Source of the DNA: Chloroflexota bacterium
GTDB lineage: Bacteria; Chloroflexota; Anaerolineae; 4572-78; J111
DNA length: 5,518 nucleotides
Direction: 5' to 3'
NCBI GenBank assembly: GCA_003694775.1
Contig: RFJV01000471.1
Location: 1-5,518 of the forward strand
Shown here: positions 1 to 5,518 of the stretch, piece by piece
How positions within the stretch are numbered: position 1 is the stretch's first letter
Layout: the number at the start of each line of letters is the position of its first letter
Made by a program: the position numbers and the translations under genes
Notes under the pieces: generated by a model
The model's input: the letters and a program-made list of their open reading frames with translations, nothing else
What the model was told of the DNA's origin: nothing
The model's database searches: none

Positions 1-58
1 AACAGGTTCCAGACACAGCGCGGCCTATTCGCCTGTATGTGGATAGCGAACATCTATT

Positions 59-76
59 TTATCGTAGGCCTGATAA
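59..76. promoter_or_regulatory. Possible operator dyad upstream of the kelch regulator
   Basis: The 18-nt stretch TTATCGTAGGCCTGATAA has perfect 5-bp inverted arms (TTATC at 59-63, GATAA at 72-76) around an 8-nt centre that itself contains the palindrome AGGCCT. It ends 31 nt before the putative -35 box of the promoter at 108-136. Size and spacing would suit a dimeric helix-turn-helix regulator, possibly the LuxR-type protein encoded just downstream. A 5-bp dyad can arise by chance, so this is only a candidate. Confidence 0.2.
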
Positions 77-107
77 TTCGTCAAATTGCGGTGGTTGGGT
101 GTTTTCC

Positions 108-136
108 TTGCCTGGTCTCTGAAAGTATGCCATAAT
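108..136 (+). promoter_or_regulatory. Putative sigma70-type promoter of the kelch regulator gene
   Basis: A -35-like TTGCCT (108-113, 4 of 6 consensus bases) is followed after exactly 17 nt by CATAAT (131-136, 5 of 6). A TG one base before the -10 hexamer (128-129) makes an extended -10. Transcription would start near 143, leaving a leader of about 23 nt before the GTG start at 166. The surrounding 1-165 region is visibly richer in A and T than the genes and carries no convincing coding sequence. The match is read by eye; the host's sigma preferences are unknown. Confidence 0.5.
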
Positions 137-165
137 TTGAGTAGAATCTGAATCATCGGAGTCTG

Positions 166-1515
166 GTGCACGTGGCCGAGAACGCCTCCCAAAACCCGCT
201 CAGCCGGCGCGAACTGGAAGTGCTGGAAATGGTTGCAACCGGGGCCAGCAACCAGGAAATCGCGCGCCAGCTGGTCATCAGCGTCAACACGGTGAAGGTG
301 CACCTCCGCAACATTTTTGAAAAGCTGGAGGTCCAGTCCCGCACCGAGGCCACCCGCCGCGCCCTCCAGGAAGGCTGGATAACTCTCGACGAGCCAGATA
401 CCCCCACCGAGCCGGTGTCTGCGGGAACAAACACCTTTATTCTGCCGGCTGACACGCAAACCCTGAACCGCCGGCAGGCGGTCTATCTTCTGCTGGCACT
501 GCTGGTTGCCGCGGGCTACCTGGTTTTCACCCTCCTGCCCTTTGCCGCGCCGCAGGTCCGGCCCGACCTGCCGGTGATTTACGGCCAGCCGACCCCTTCC
601 GCCCCCAAAAACGGCGGGTCGAGCGATTGGAAAATCCTGACCGCTATGCCCACCCGACGGGCCGGGCTGGCCGCGGCCGTTCTGGACGGCAAAGTCTTTG
701 CCATCGGCGGCATCCGGGCCAACAACCAGCCTACCCGGCTGGTCGAAATTTTTGACCCGGCCGCGAACACCTGGTCCGAAGGCGCGGCCCGGCCTACCGC
801 GGCCACCGATTTTCAGGCCGCGGTGGTCGGCAAAAAGATTTATACCCCCGGCGGCTGTACGTCCAGCGGACAGGCACTGGATACGCTGGAAATCTATTCT
901 CCCCCGGCAGACGCCTGGACTACAGGCGCGTCCCTGCCCGCGCCCCGCTGTGGCTATGCTCTGGCCGTTTACAGCGACACCCTGTACCTGTTCGGCGGCT
1001 GGGACGGCGAACAGTTCACCGATACCGTCTTTGTTTACCACCCCGACCAAAACCGCTGGGACACCCTGGACACCCACCTGCCGCGGCCTAAAGGCTACGC
1101 TGGCGCGGCCGTGCTGGACAACGCTATTTATGTGGTCGGCGGGTACAACGGCCAGGAGGAGTTTGCCGAAACCCACCGCTTCCTGCCAGGCTCAGGCCAG
1201 TGGGAGGAACGCGCCTCGCTACACGAAAAACGCGGCGGGCTGGGGCTGGTTGCCGCGGCAGGCAAACTGTACGCCATCGGCGGGGGATGGTCGACGCCGG
1301 CCCAAACCGTCGAGAAATACGACCCGGCAATCGACGAGTGGACGTCCTTCGACCCGCCCTTCAGCCGCCACTGGCGCAATATGGGCCTGGCCGTCGGCGA
1401 GGTGCAGATTTTCGCCCTCGGCGGCTGGGATGAGACAGACCAGGAGTTTCTGGATTCCGTGGTCTCTTACCGGTTCCTATACCAGCTCTTCCTGCCAATT
1501 TCGACCTTCAAGTAG
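166..1515 (+). CDS. Membrane-anchored LuxR-type HTH protein with extracytoplasmic kelch propeller
   Basis: Encodes 449 residues. Residues 12-72 form a LuxR/GerE-type helix-turn-helix: LSRRELEVLEMVATG, then SNQEIARQL, then the recognition helix around VNTVKVHLRNIFEKL. Residues 101-104 (NRRQ) are positive and precede one hydrophobic helix (about 105-125), predicting a cytoplasmic N-terminus. After a Pro-rich linker come six kelch motifs with Gly-Gly pairs at 181, 229, 277, 325, 372 and 419, a period of 47-48. Matching Trp residues lie at 203, 251, 298, 346 and 392. Trp155 near the linker probably supplies the sixth, closing the ring, so the propeller looks complete. By architecture this is a one-component transmembrane regulator sensing outside and binding DNA inside; ligand and targets are unknown. 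The start must be GTG: a TAG lies in frame at 142-144 and the first internal Met (residue 22) is within the HTH. GTG 166 has GGAG (158-161) 4 nt upstream; GTG 172 (10 nt away) is an alternative. The gene stands apart from its neighbours and has its own promoter candidate. The domain calls are firm; the regulatory role is inferred. Confidence 0.88.
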   Translation: MHVAENASQNPLSRRELEVLEMVATGASNQEIARQLVISVNTVKVHLRNIFEKLEVQSRTEATRRALQEGWITLDEPDTPTEPVSAGTNTFILPADTQTLNRRQAVYLLLALLVAAGYLVFTLLPFAAPQVRPDLPVIYGQPTPSAPKNGGSSDWKILTAMPTRRAGLAAAVLDGKVFAIGGIRANNQPTRLVEIFDPAANTWSEGAARPTAATDFQAAVVGKKIYTPGGCTSSGQALDTLEIYSPPADAWTTGASLPAPRCGYALAVYSDTLYLFGGWDGEQFTDTVFVYHPDQNRWDTLDTHLPRPKGYAGAAVLDNAIYVVGGYNGQEEFAETHRFLPGSGQWEERASLHEKRGGLGLVAAAGKLYAIGGGWSTPAQTVEKYDPAIDEWTSFDPPFSRHWRNMGLAVGEVQIFALGGWDETDQEFLDSVVSYRFLYQLFLPISTFK

Positions 1516-1537
1516 CGATTGGCGACAACCAGATAGA

Positions 1538-1569
1538 GTAGGGAGCAGGGAGTAAGGAGCAAGAGAGTG
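1538..1569. repeat. Purine-rich degenerate 7-8-bp tandem repeat
   Basis: Beginning 22 nt after the kelch gene stop, about four degenerate units related to AGGGAGYA run in tandem (AGGGAGC, AGGGAGTA, AGGAGCA, AGAGAGTG). One strand is almost purely purine. A related stretch occurs inside the glycosyltransferase gene at 4187-4215. No coding sequence is evident. The repeat is too degenerate to define an exact unit. Confidence 0.5.
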
Positions 1570-1608
1570 CGACAGTCCCTGGCGGGACGGCAACGCGAAT
1601 GAAAATTT

Positions 1609-1680
1609 GGTAGCCCCGGCATCCCAATGCCGGGCGGGCCAGGCAACCACCCCGGCGGGCATCGGGATGCTCCGCCTACC
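1609..1680. repeat. 72-nt imperfect palindrome built of two inverted repeat units
   Basis: The left unit begins GGTAG (1609-1613) and contains GCATCCC (1619-1625), one base, then ATGCC (1627-1631). The right unit is its inverse: GGCAT (1658-1662), GGGATGC (1664-1670) and CTACC (1676-1680). Each half also folds alone: CCCGGCAT-ccca-ATGCCGGG (1615-1634) is a perfect 8-bp stem, and GGCGGGCATC/GATGCTCCGCC (1654-1676) is a 10-bp stem with one bulged T. This is the structure of a REP-like or MITE-like intergenic element. No transposase and no clear target-site duplication is visible. It lacks an adjacent T-run, so it is not a typical intrinsic terminator. Confidence 0.65.
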
Positions 1681-1711
1681 GGTTCGGCGGTCGGCGGTCA
1701 GCCGCCGGTGG
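1676..1711. other. GC-rich hairpin, possibly a weak transcription terminator
   Basis: CGGCGG (1692-1697) pairs with CCGCCG (1702-1707) across a TCAG loop. An outer CTACCGG (1676-1682) can alternatively pair with CCGGTGG (1705-1711). A short T-run (1717-1720) starts 9 nt past the inner stem, too far and too short for a standard intrinsic terminator. It also overlaps the end of the palindrome at 1609-1680. It may help separate the kelch transcript from the next gene, but termination is not well supported. Confidence 0.3.
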
Positions 1712-1740
1712 TCGTATTTTCACAGAAGGATGCCGTCTTA

Positions 1741-1820
1741 CTACTTTGCTACTTTGCTACTTTGCCCCCCTGCTACCCTGCTACTTTGCCACCTTGCTAC
1801 CCTGCTACCTTGTTGCTTTG
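1741..1820. repeat. Ten tandem copies of an 8-bp unit (CTACTTTG) in the leader of the aminotransferase gene
   Basis: Ten consecutive 8-bp units can be read: three perfect CTACTTTG copies (1741-1764), then CCCCCCTG, CTACCCTG, CTACTTTG, CCACCTTG, CTACCCTG, CTACCTTG and TTGCTTTG. The invariant part is the TG ending each unit; the variation is mostly C-T transitions, so one strand is pyrimidine-rich. The array ends 5 nt before the Shine-Dalgarno sequence of the next gene. It therefore lies in the likely 5' leader or promoter-proximal region. I found no convincing -35/-10 pair inside or beside it. Confidence 0.85.
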
Positions 1821-1825
1821 TACTG

Positions 1826-1832
1826 AAAGGAG
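1826..1832 (+). promoter_or_regulatory. Strong Shine-Dalgarno site of the aminotransferase gene
   Basis: AAAGGAG sits 6 nt upstream of the ATG at 1839, an almost ideal complement to the 16S rRNA 3' end at good spacing. This fixes the start codon of the aminotransferase. It is the strongest ribosome binding site in the window. Confidence 0.85.
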
Positions 1833-1838
1833 AACAAT

Positions 1839-3020
1839 ATGAACGTCCCCCTGCTGGACTTAAAACCCCAATACGCGGCCTTGAAAGACGAAATCCAGGC
1901 CGCCATCAACCGGGTATGCGAATCTCAGCGGTTCATTATGGGGCCGGAGGTGTCGGGCCTGGAGGAGGAACTGGCCGCCTACTGCGGGGTAGAGTATGCC
2001 ATCGGCGTGTCTTCCGGCACCGATGCCCTTCTGCTGGCGCTGATGGCCGCGGGCGTTGGCCCCGGTGACGAGGTCATCACCACGCCGTATACCTTTTTTG
2101 CCACCGCGGGGTCCATCGCCAGGCTGGGAGCGCGGGCTGTGTTTGTCGACATCCAGTCCGAAACGTTCAACATCGACCCGGCCGGCATCGAGGCCCGCCT
2201 GACCCCGCGCACCAGGGCCATTATTCCGGTGCACCTGTTCGGCCAGTGCGCGGATATGGACCCCATTCTGCAGGTCGCCCAAAAACACAACCTGTATGTC
2301 ATTGAAGACGCGGCCCAGGCGATTGGCTCGGAATACAAGGGCCGGCGGGCCGGCAGTATGGGACACGTGGGCTGTTTCTCCTTTTTCCCGTCCAAGAACC
2401 TGGGCGCGTTCGGCGACGGCGGGGCCGTGACCACCAACGACCCGGAACTGGCCGAGCGAATGCGCATCCTGCGGGTGCACGGCGCCCAACCCAAGTACTA
2501 TCACAAGCTGGTCGGCGGGAATTTCCGGCTGGACGCGCTCCAGGCCGCGATTCTGCGGGTCAAGCTGAAATACCTGGATAGCTGGACTGCCGGACGGCAG
2601 CGAAACGCGGCCCTGTACAACCGCCTGTTCACGGAGATGGGACTGGCCGGCGGCCCCAATCCGGTGCTGACCCTGCCCTTTGAGGCCGGCGACCGCGGGC
2701 AGTTGGCCCATCGCCGCGGGGCAGAGGCGCCTTTCCCCGGCTACCGGCACATCTACAACCAGTATGTCCTGCGGGTTGGGCCTCGGCGGGACGCCCTGCG
2801 CGCCCACCTGTCGGAGCGGGGCATTGGCAATGAGGTGTACTACCCCGTACCGCTTCACCTGCAGGAGTGCTTTGCCGGCTGGGGCTACCAACCCGGCGAC
2901 TTCCCGGCCAGCGAGACCGCGGCTCAGGAGAGCATTGCCATTCCCATTTACCCGGAGCTGACCGAGACCCAAATCCGCACCGTAGCCGAGGCCATTGCCG
3001 ATTTTTTCCAGCATGCGTAG
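1839..3020 (+). CDS. DegT/DnrJ/EryC1/StrS-family sugar aminotransferase
   Basis: Encodes 393 residues, normal for this PLP-dependent fold-type I family. These cytoplasmic enzymes transfer an amino group, usually from glutamate, to the keto group of a nucleotide-activated sugar. The typical N-terminus [13 protein letters not shown] is present. Further landmarks are the phosphate-binding [11 protein letters not shown] (58-68), [10 protein letters not shown] (154-163) with Asp157 and Gln160 contacting the cofactor, and [16 protein letters not shown] (181-196) with Lys186 as the predicted Schiff-base lysine. RHIYNQYV (303-310) and YYPVPLHLQ (334-342) complete the signature. Residues about 283-300 ([17 protein letters not shown]) look longer and more Gly/Arg-rich than I expect before the RHIYNQYV motif, but the frame stays open and no frameshift is evident. 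The resemblance is to WbpE-like and DesV/FdtB-like members; the substrate, and whether a 3- or 4-keto sugar is used, cannot be set from sequence alone. The stop overlaps the next gene by 8 nt, so the two are probably co-translated. Family assignment is very secure. Confidence 0.95.
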   Translation: MNVPLLDLKPQYAALKDEIQAAINRVCESQRFIMGPEVSGLEEELAAYCGVEYAIGVSSGTDALLLALMAAGVGPGDEVITTPYTFFATAGSIARLGARAVFVDIQSETFNIDPAGIEARLTPRTRAIIPVHLFGQCADMDPILQVAQKHNLYVIEDAAQAIGSEYKGRRAGSMGHVGCFSFFPSKNLGAFGDGGAVTTNDPELAERMRILRVHGAQPKYYHKLVGGNFRLDALQAAILRVKLKYLDSWTAGRQRNAALYNRLFTEMGLAGGPNPVLTLPFEAGDRGQLAHRRGAEAPFPGYRHIYNQYVLRVGPRRDALRAHLSERGIGNEVYYPVPLHLQECFAGWGYQPGDFPASETAAQESIAIPIYPELTETQIRTVAEAIADFFQHA

Positions 3021-5517
3021 CCTGAATTTGCCGCTCATCTGGCAGGTCTTCCTGCTGTTGGCCGCGGACGGTCTCTTGCTGTTTTCCGGGGGCGACCTGC
3101 CGCGGGCCGCGGCGGCGGTGGTCCTGCTGACCTTTCTGCCCGGCTGGGCCTGGCTGGAAGCACTCCAGCCACCGCTACCGCGGGCGGAGCGGGTGGTCGC
3201 CGCGATTGGACTATCATTGGCCCTGACAGTGGTGACGGCAATGCTGGCCGTGTACCTGCCCGGCCCGCTGACCGCGGGCCGACTGCTGGTGATGGTCAAC
3301 CTGGTTGCTGTCGCCGGGATGGCGGCGCAGTACCGGCCGGCCAACCGCCAACGGCCCACCGTCCGCTTCTCCATAACCCGCACCGGCCTGGTGATTGTCC
3401 TCATTCTGCTCCTGGCCGCGGCCCTGCGTCTGCCCCGGCTGGGCTATGCGGAATTCCACGAGGACGAAGCCGAAGCTTTACTGCTGGGCGTCCGGCTCCT
3501 GCAGGGTGAGGACTACGCCCTGTTTCTGCACCGCAAAGGCCCGGCCCAGATGCTGGTTCCGCTGGCGTTCTGGCTCTTCACCGGGCGCATCACCGAGGGG
3601 CTGGCCCGCCTGCCGTTTGCCCTGTCCAGTATTGCCAGTGCGGCAGGGCTGTATTTTTTGGGCCGGCGCTGGTTTGGTCGACGCGCCGGACTGGTGGCGG
3701 CCCTGCTGTGGGCGGTCAACGGGTACAGCATTGCCTTTGGCCGGATGGTGCAGTACCAGGCCCTGATTTTTTTCCTGGGGCCGCTGGCAATCTACCTGCT
3801 CTACCTGGCCTGGCAAGAGAAACGGCCCGGCCTGCAAATTCCAGCCGCCGTTCTGCTGGCGGTCTGCCTGCTGGCCCATTTTGATGCCCTGCTGTTCCTG
3901 CCTGCCGCCGGATACCTGTTTTTTAAGGGGATGCAGACCGGGGGCGGAAAGCGGACGCGTTCCCTGCTGGCGTTTGCCGTTTTTCTGGGACTGCTGGCGG
4001 CTTTCTACATTCCGTATGTGCTCGACCCGGAATTCCAGCACACCGCTCAATATCTGGCCGGTTCACGGGTGAAACCGGGATTGCTGTACAACAATCTGGG
4101 ACTACTGCGCCGGCTGGATGCAGACTACAGCTCCCGTTTTTACCTGCCTCTGCTGGCTCTGGGTCTGCTGGGCCTCGTATTGAGCCGGGAGGCAGGGGGA
4201 CAAGGAGAAAAAAGCACGCCTGCGCCGGACGGCGCGGGCGTCACGTTTTATGTTTTACGTGTTACGCTTTTACTCATCCTCACGACCACCCTCTTCTGGC
4301 CCACCCTGTGGCAGGTCGGCGACAACAGCCTGGCCGTCCTGCCCTGGCTGGCCGCGCTGGCCTGGTTCTGGCAGGCGGGGACGACGGAACACCGCGCCGC
4401 CTGGTTGATGTTCGGCGCGGGGCTGGTGGGCTACGTTTTTCTGGTGGACGACCCGCGCACACACCTGTACATTCTGTATCCGGGCGCGGTTTTGCTGGCC
4501 GGCGCGGGAGGGAAGGGGATTTACGATTTACGATTTACGATTGACGATTTACGATTGACGATTGACGATTTGAGACCGGTTGTCACCTTGCTGTCTGCGC
4601 TTCTGCTTCTGGCCGTTATGACCTACGAGGCTGTCATTTTTCTGAACAATGAGTCCACCCTGGCCCGCTGGCGCGCTGGCTGGGATGGTTCTATCTGGGA
4701 AACCATCTATGATGACCTGCCGGCGGCACGCACTTACTTTGGCTATCCGAAGCGGGAGGGCTGGAAAGCAGTCGGGGTTCTGCGGGCGCGGGGGGTGTTT
4801 CCGGGCGATTTTCGGAGCGCGAACGAGGATTTCATCATTCCGGTGTGGTACAGCTACGGCGAGGCCCGCTCCTGCTACGATACGCCGGCCCATCTGTTTG
4901 TCCGCGGGACGGGCGACATCCAGCCCCCGGACGGCTACCAGCCGGTCGCCCAGGTGAGCCGGGAAGGGGAACCCCGGCTCACCGTGTTCCGCCGGGGTCA
5001 AAGCGACCCGCCGCCGGCTGTGCAGGTCTACCGGCTGGAGGATTGGGAGGCGGAATTCGACGCCCAGGCCACGCCGGAGCGGTTTGCCCGTCAAAATACG
5101 CCGTCCCGTCCGGTGGAAGCGCAGTTTGGCCCGGCGATAAAGTTTCTTGGGTTCGACCTGCCGGCGGCGGAGGTGACGGCGGGGGAAACGCTGGCGGTCA
5201 ACCTGTACTGGCAGGCCCTGGCCCCGCCCGGCGACCGCTACCGGGCGTTTGTGCATCTGACGGACGGGCAAACCCTGTGGGCACAGCAGGATGACGACCC
5301 GGCCTGCCGCCTGCCGACCACGGTCTGGCGGGCCGGCCAGCGGGGGATGGGGCAGTTCCGGCTGGCGGTGCGCCCGGACACACCGCCGGGCCGCTATCCG
5401 CTGGTGATTGGTCTGTACCAGGCCGACACGCTGGAACGGCTCAAAATCACCGCCGGCGCGGGTCAGCCGGGCGATGATTTTCTGTGGCTGGGGGATGTGG
5501 AGGTCAGGGCGCGGTGA
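3013..5517 (+). CDS. Polytopic GT-C (PMT/ArnT-like, GT39-type) glycosyltransferase with extracytoplasmic C-terminal domains
   Basis: From ATG 3013 the product has 834 residues. Residues 1-107 hold about four membrane helices with an LPGW...ER...LSLAL pattern resembling the DUF1616 style. The GT-C core (about 124-545) has the acidic first-loop motif [12 protein letters not shown] (148-159; Asp151/Glu152 likely catalytic), KGPAQM (175-180) and about a dozen further helices. Residues 546-670 are soluble ([14 protein letters not shown], then RSCYDTP), as in related bacterial membrane glycosyltransferases. Residues about 700-834 form a predicted beta-sandwich ([33 protein letters not shown]). Such enzymes use polyprenyl-phosphate sugars and act at the outer membrane face; donor and acceptor here are unknown. 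ATG 3013 gives an 8-nt overlap with the aminotransferase stop (ATGCGTAG) and starts just before the first helix. TTG 2995 would add six residues but has GAGG only 3 nt upstream. Neither start has an ideal ribosome site, consistent with coupling. Two loops (391-421 and 503-521) are encoded by repeat DNA. The family is secure; exact substrate is not. Confidence 0.9.
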   Translation: MRSLNLPLIWQVFLLLAADGLLLFSGGDLPRAAAAVVLLTFLPGWAWLEALQPPLPRAERVVAAIGLSLALTVVTAMLAVYLPGPLTAGRLLVMVNLVAVAGMAAQYRPANRQRPTVRFSITRTGLVIVLILLLAAALRLPRLGYAEFHEDEAEALLLGVRLLQGEDYALFLHRKGPAQMLVPLAFWLFTGRITEGLARLPFALSSIASAAGLYFLGRRWFGRRAGLVAALLWAVNGYSIAFGRMVQYQALIFFLGPLAIYLLYLAWQEKRPGLQIPAAVLLAVCLLAHFDALLFLPAAGYLFFKGMQTGGGKRTRSLLAFAVFLGLLAAFYIPYVLDPEFQHTAQYLAGSRVKPGLLYNNLGLLRRLDADYSSRFYLPLLALGLLGLVLSREAGGQGEKSTPAPDGAGVTFYVLRVTLLLILTTTLFWPTLWQVGDNSLAVLPWLAALAWFWQAGTTEHRAAWLMFGAGLVGYVFLVDDPRTHLYILYPGAVLLAGAGGKGIYDLRFTIDDLRLTIDDLRPVVTLLSALLLLAVMTYEAVIFLNNESTLARWRAGWDGSIWETIYDDLPAARTYFGYPKREGWKAVGVLRARGVFPGDFRSANEDFIIPVWYSYGEARSCYDTPAHLFVRGTGDIQPPDGYQPVAQVSREGEPRLTVFRRGQSDPPPAVQVYRLEDWEAEFDAQATPERFARQNTPSRPVEAQFGPAIKFLGFDLPAAEVTAGETLAVNLYWQALAPPGDRYRAFVHLTDGQTLWAQQDDDPACRLPTTVWRAGQRGMGQFRLAVRPDTPPGRYPLVIGLYQADTLERLKITAGAGQPGDDFLWLGDVEVRAR
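4187..4215. repeat. Purine-rich repeat segment inside the glycosyltransferase gene
   Basis: This purine-rich stretch (GGGAGGCAGGGGG, then ACAAGGAG, then A-rich) aligns well by eye with the intergenic repeat at 1541-1570; both read GGGAG-CAGGG-G followed by AAGGAG and an A-rich tail. Within the gene it encodes a polar linker, [10 protein letters not shown], right after a membrane helix. Relatedness of the two copies is a visual judgement on low-complexity sequence. Confidence 0.4.
4216..4241. repeat. Near-perfect 26-nt palindrome inside the glycosyltransferase gene
   Basis: Arms of 12 nt, ACGCCTGCGCCG and CGGCGCGGGCGT, flank a 2-nt centre (GA). They are perfectly complementary except for one T-G position. 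It lies directly between the purine-rich stretch and the heptamer units and encodes a Pro/Ala/Gly-rich linker (around TPAPDGAG). Such a strong hairpin is more typical of an intergenic repeat than of conserved coding sequence. Confidence 0.6.
4243..4270. repeat. Four degenerate ACGTTTT-like heptamers inside the glycosyltransferase gene
   Basis: Four successive 7-bp units read ACGTTTT, ATGTTTT, ACGTGTT and ACGCTTT. They stand out as AT-rich against the GC-rich gene. They encode [11 protein letters not shown], which forms the start of a membrane helix, so the repeat DNA appears to have been accepted into the protein. Confidence 0.6.
4519..4574. repeat. In-frame heptamer tandem array (ATTTACG/ATTGACG) inside the glycosyltransferase gene
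   Basis: Seven uninterrupted 7-bp units (ATTTACG three times, ATTGACG, ATTTACG, ATTGACG twice) run from 4519 to 4567, followed by a degenerate eighth unit, ATTTGAG. Three units equal seven codons, so the protein shows a 7-residue repeat: [17 protein letters not shown] (residues 505-521). This falls in a loop between the last two predicted membrane helices (about 484-500 and 523-545). The array is AT-rich against its surroundings and resembles the heptameric short tandem repeats known from filamentous cyanobacteria as a class. Confidence 0.93.
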
Positions 5518-5518
5518 C

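Noticed and set aside
1..122. Possible tail of an upstream gene (frame ending TGA 120-122, or frame ending TAA 133-135)
   Set aside because: Both are open only because the stretch is short, show no recognisable motif, are less GC-rich than the genes and overlap the promoter candidate. The window edge prevents a firm decision.
25..1176. Long minus-strand open frame opposite the kelch gene (383 codons)
   Set aside because: It mirrors a plus-strand gene with clear HTH and kelch motifs. Its translation is Gly/Arg/Gln-rich with no recognisable domain, as expected for the antisense of GC-rich coding DNA.
1785..1824. Promoter-like hexamers (TTGCCA, TTGCTA, TGTACT) within and after the 8-bp array
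   Set aside because: No pair has acceptable spacing and match, and the only -10-like hexamer is too close to the ribosome binding site.
1607..2068. Plus-strand open frames crossing the intergenic repeats (1607-2068 and 1627-1842)
   Set aside because: They run through the palindrome and the 8-bp array, giving repeats such as PPCYPATL, and overlap the aminotransferase start. They have no ribosome site and 8-bp units would not be kept in a real frame.
2995..2997. TTG as the glycosyltransferase start
   Set aside because: It adds only six residues and its GAGG is 3 nt away, too close. ATG 3013 gives a standard short overlap, though the choice is not proven.
1860..3404. Long minus-strand open frame opposite the aminotransferase (514 codons)
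   Set aside because: It spans the junction of two well-supported plus-strand genes, and its product is low-complexity with no motif. It is an antisense shadow.
4058..4078. Inverted repeat CCGGTTCAC/GTGAAACCGG in the glycosyltransferase gene
   Set aside because: It encodes AGSRVKPG followed by LLYNN, which fits the expected loop sequence of this enzyme family, and has one bulged base. It is probably a by-product of coding sequence.

Overview
The window is a GC-rich bacterial segment with three complete plus-strand genes: a membrane-anchored LuxR-HTH/kelch protein (166-1515), a DegT/DnrJ/EryC1/StrS-type sugar aminotransferase (1839-3020) and a large polytopic GT-C glycosyltransferase (3013-5517). 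I see no rRNA, tRNA, CRISPR array, insertion sequence or minus-strand gene. The multi-domain glycosyltransferase with a C-terminal beta-sandwich tail, and the many short degenerate tandem repeats, suggest a Chloroflexota (Anaerolineae-like) genome. This is an inference from protein style; there is no marker gene here to prove it.

Layout. Positions 1-165 are less GC-rich than the genes and appear intergenic. They hold a good sigma70-type promoter candidate (108-136, with an extended -10) and a small dyad (59-76) ahead of the kelch gene. The kelch gene starts with GTG and encodes an N-terminal DNA-binding helix-turn-helix, one membrane helix and a six-bladed kelch propeller. That is the layout of a one-component transmembrane regulator.

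The 323 bp between the kelch gene and the aminotransferase (1516-1838) hold no convincing gene. They are almost wholly repeat DNA: a purine-rich degenerate tandem repeat (1538-1569), a 72-nt imperfect palindrome made of two inverted copies of one unit (1609-1680), a GC-rich hairpin (about 1676-1711), and ten tandem copies of an 8-bp unit (1741-1820). The array ends just upstream of a strong ribosome binding site.

The aminotransferase and glycosyltransferase overlap by 8 nt and form a translationally coupled pair. By family knowledge, the first makes an amino-sugar nucleotide in the cytoplasm. The second moves a sugar from a polyprenyl-phosphate carrier onto an acceptor at the outer face of the membrane. 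Together they point to a cell-surface glycan or glycoprotein modification locus. Whether the kelch regulator controls this pair is unknown.

The most unusual feature is that short tandem repeats like those in the intergenic DNA also occur in frame inside the glycosyltransferase gene. One is a composite purine-rich/palindrome/heptamer block (4187-4270). The other is a clean heptamer array (4519-4574) encoding a 7-residue protein repeat in an inter-helix loop. Because 7 is not a multiple of 3, gain or loss of one unit would truncate the protein.
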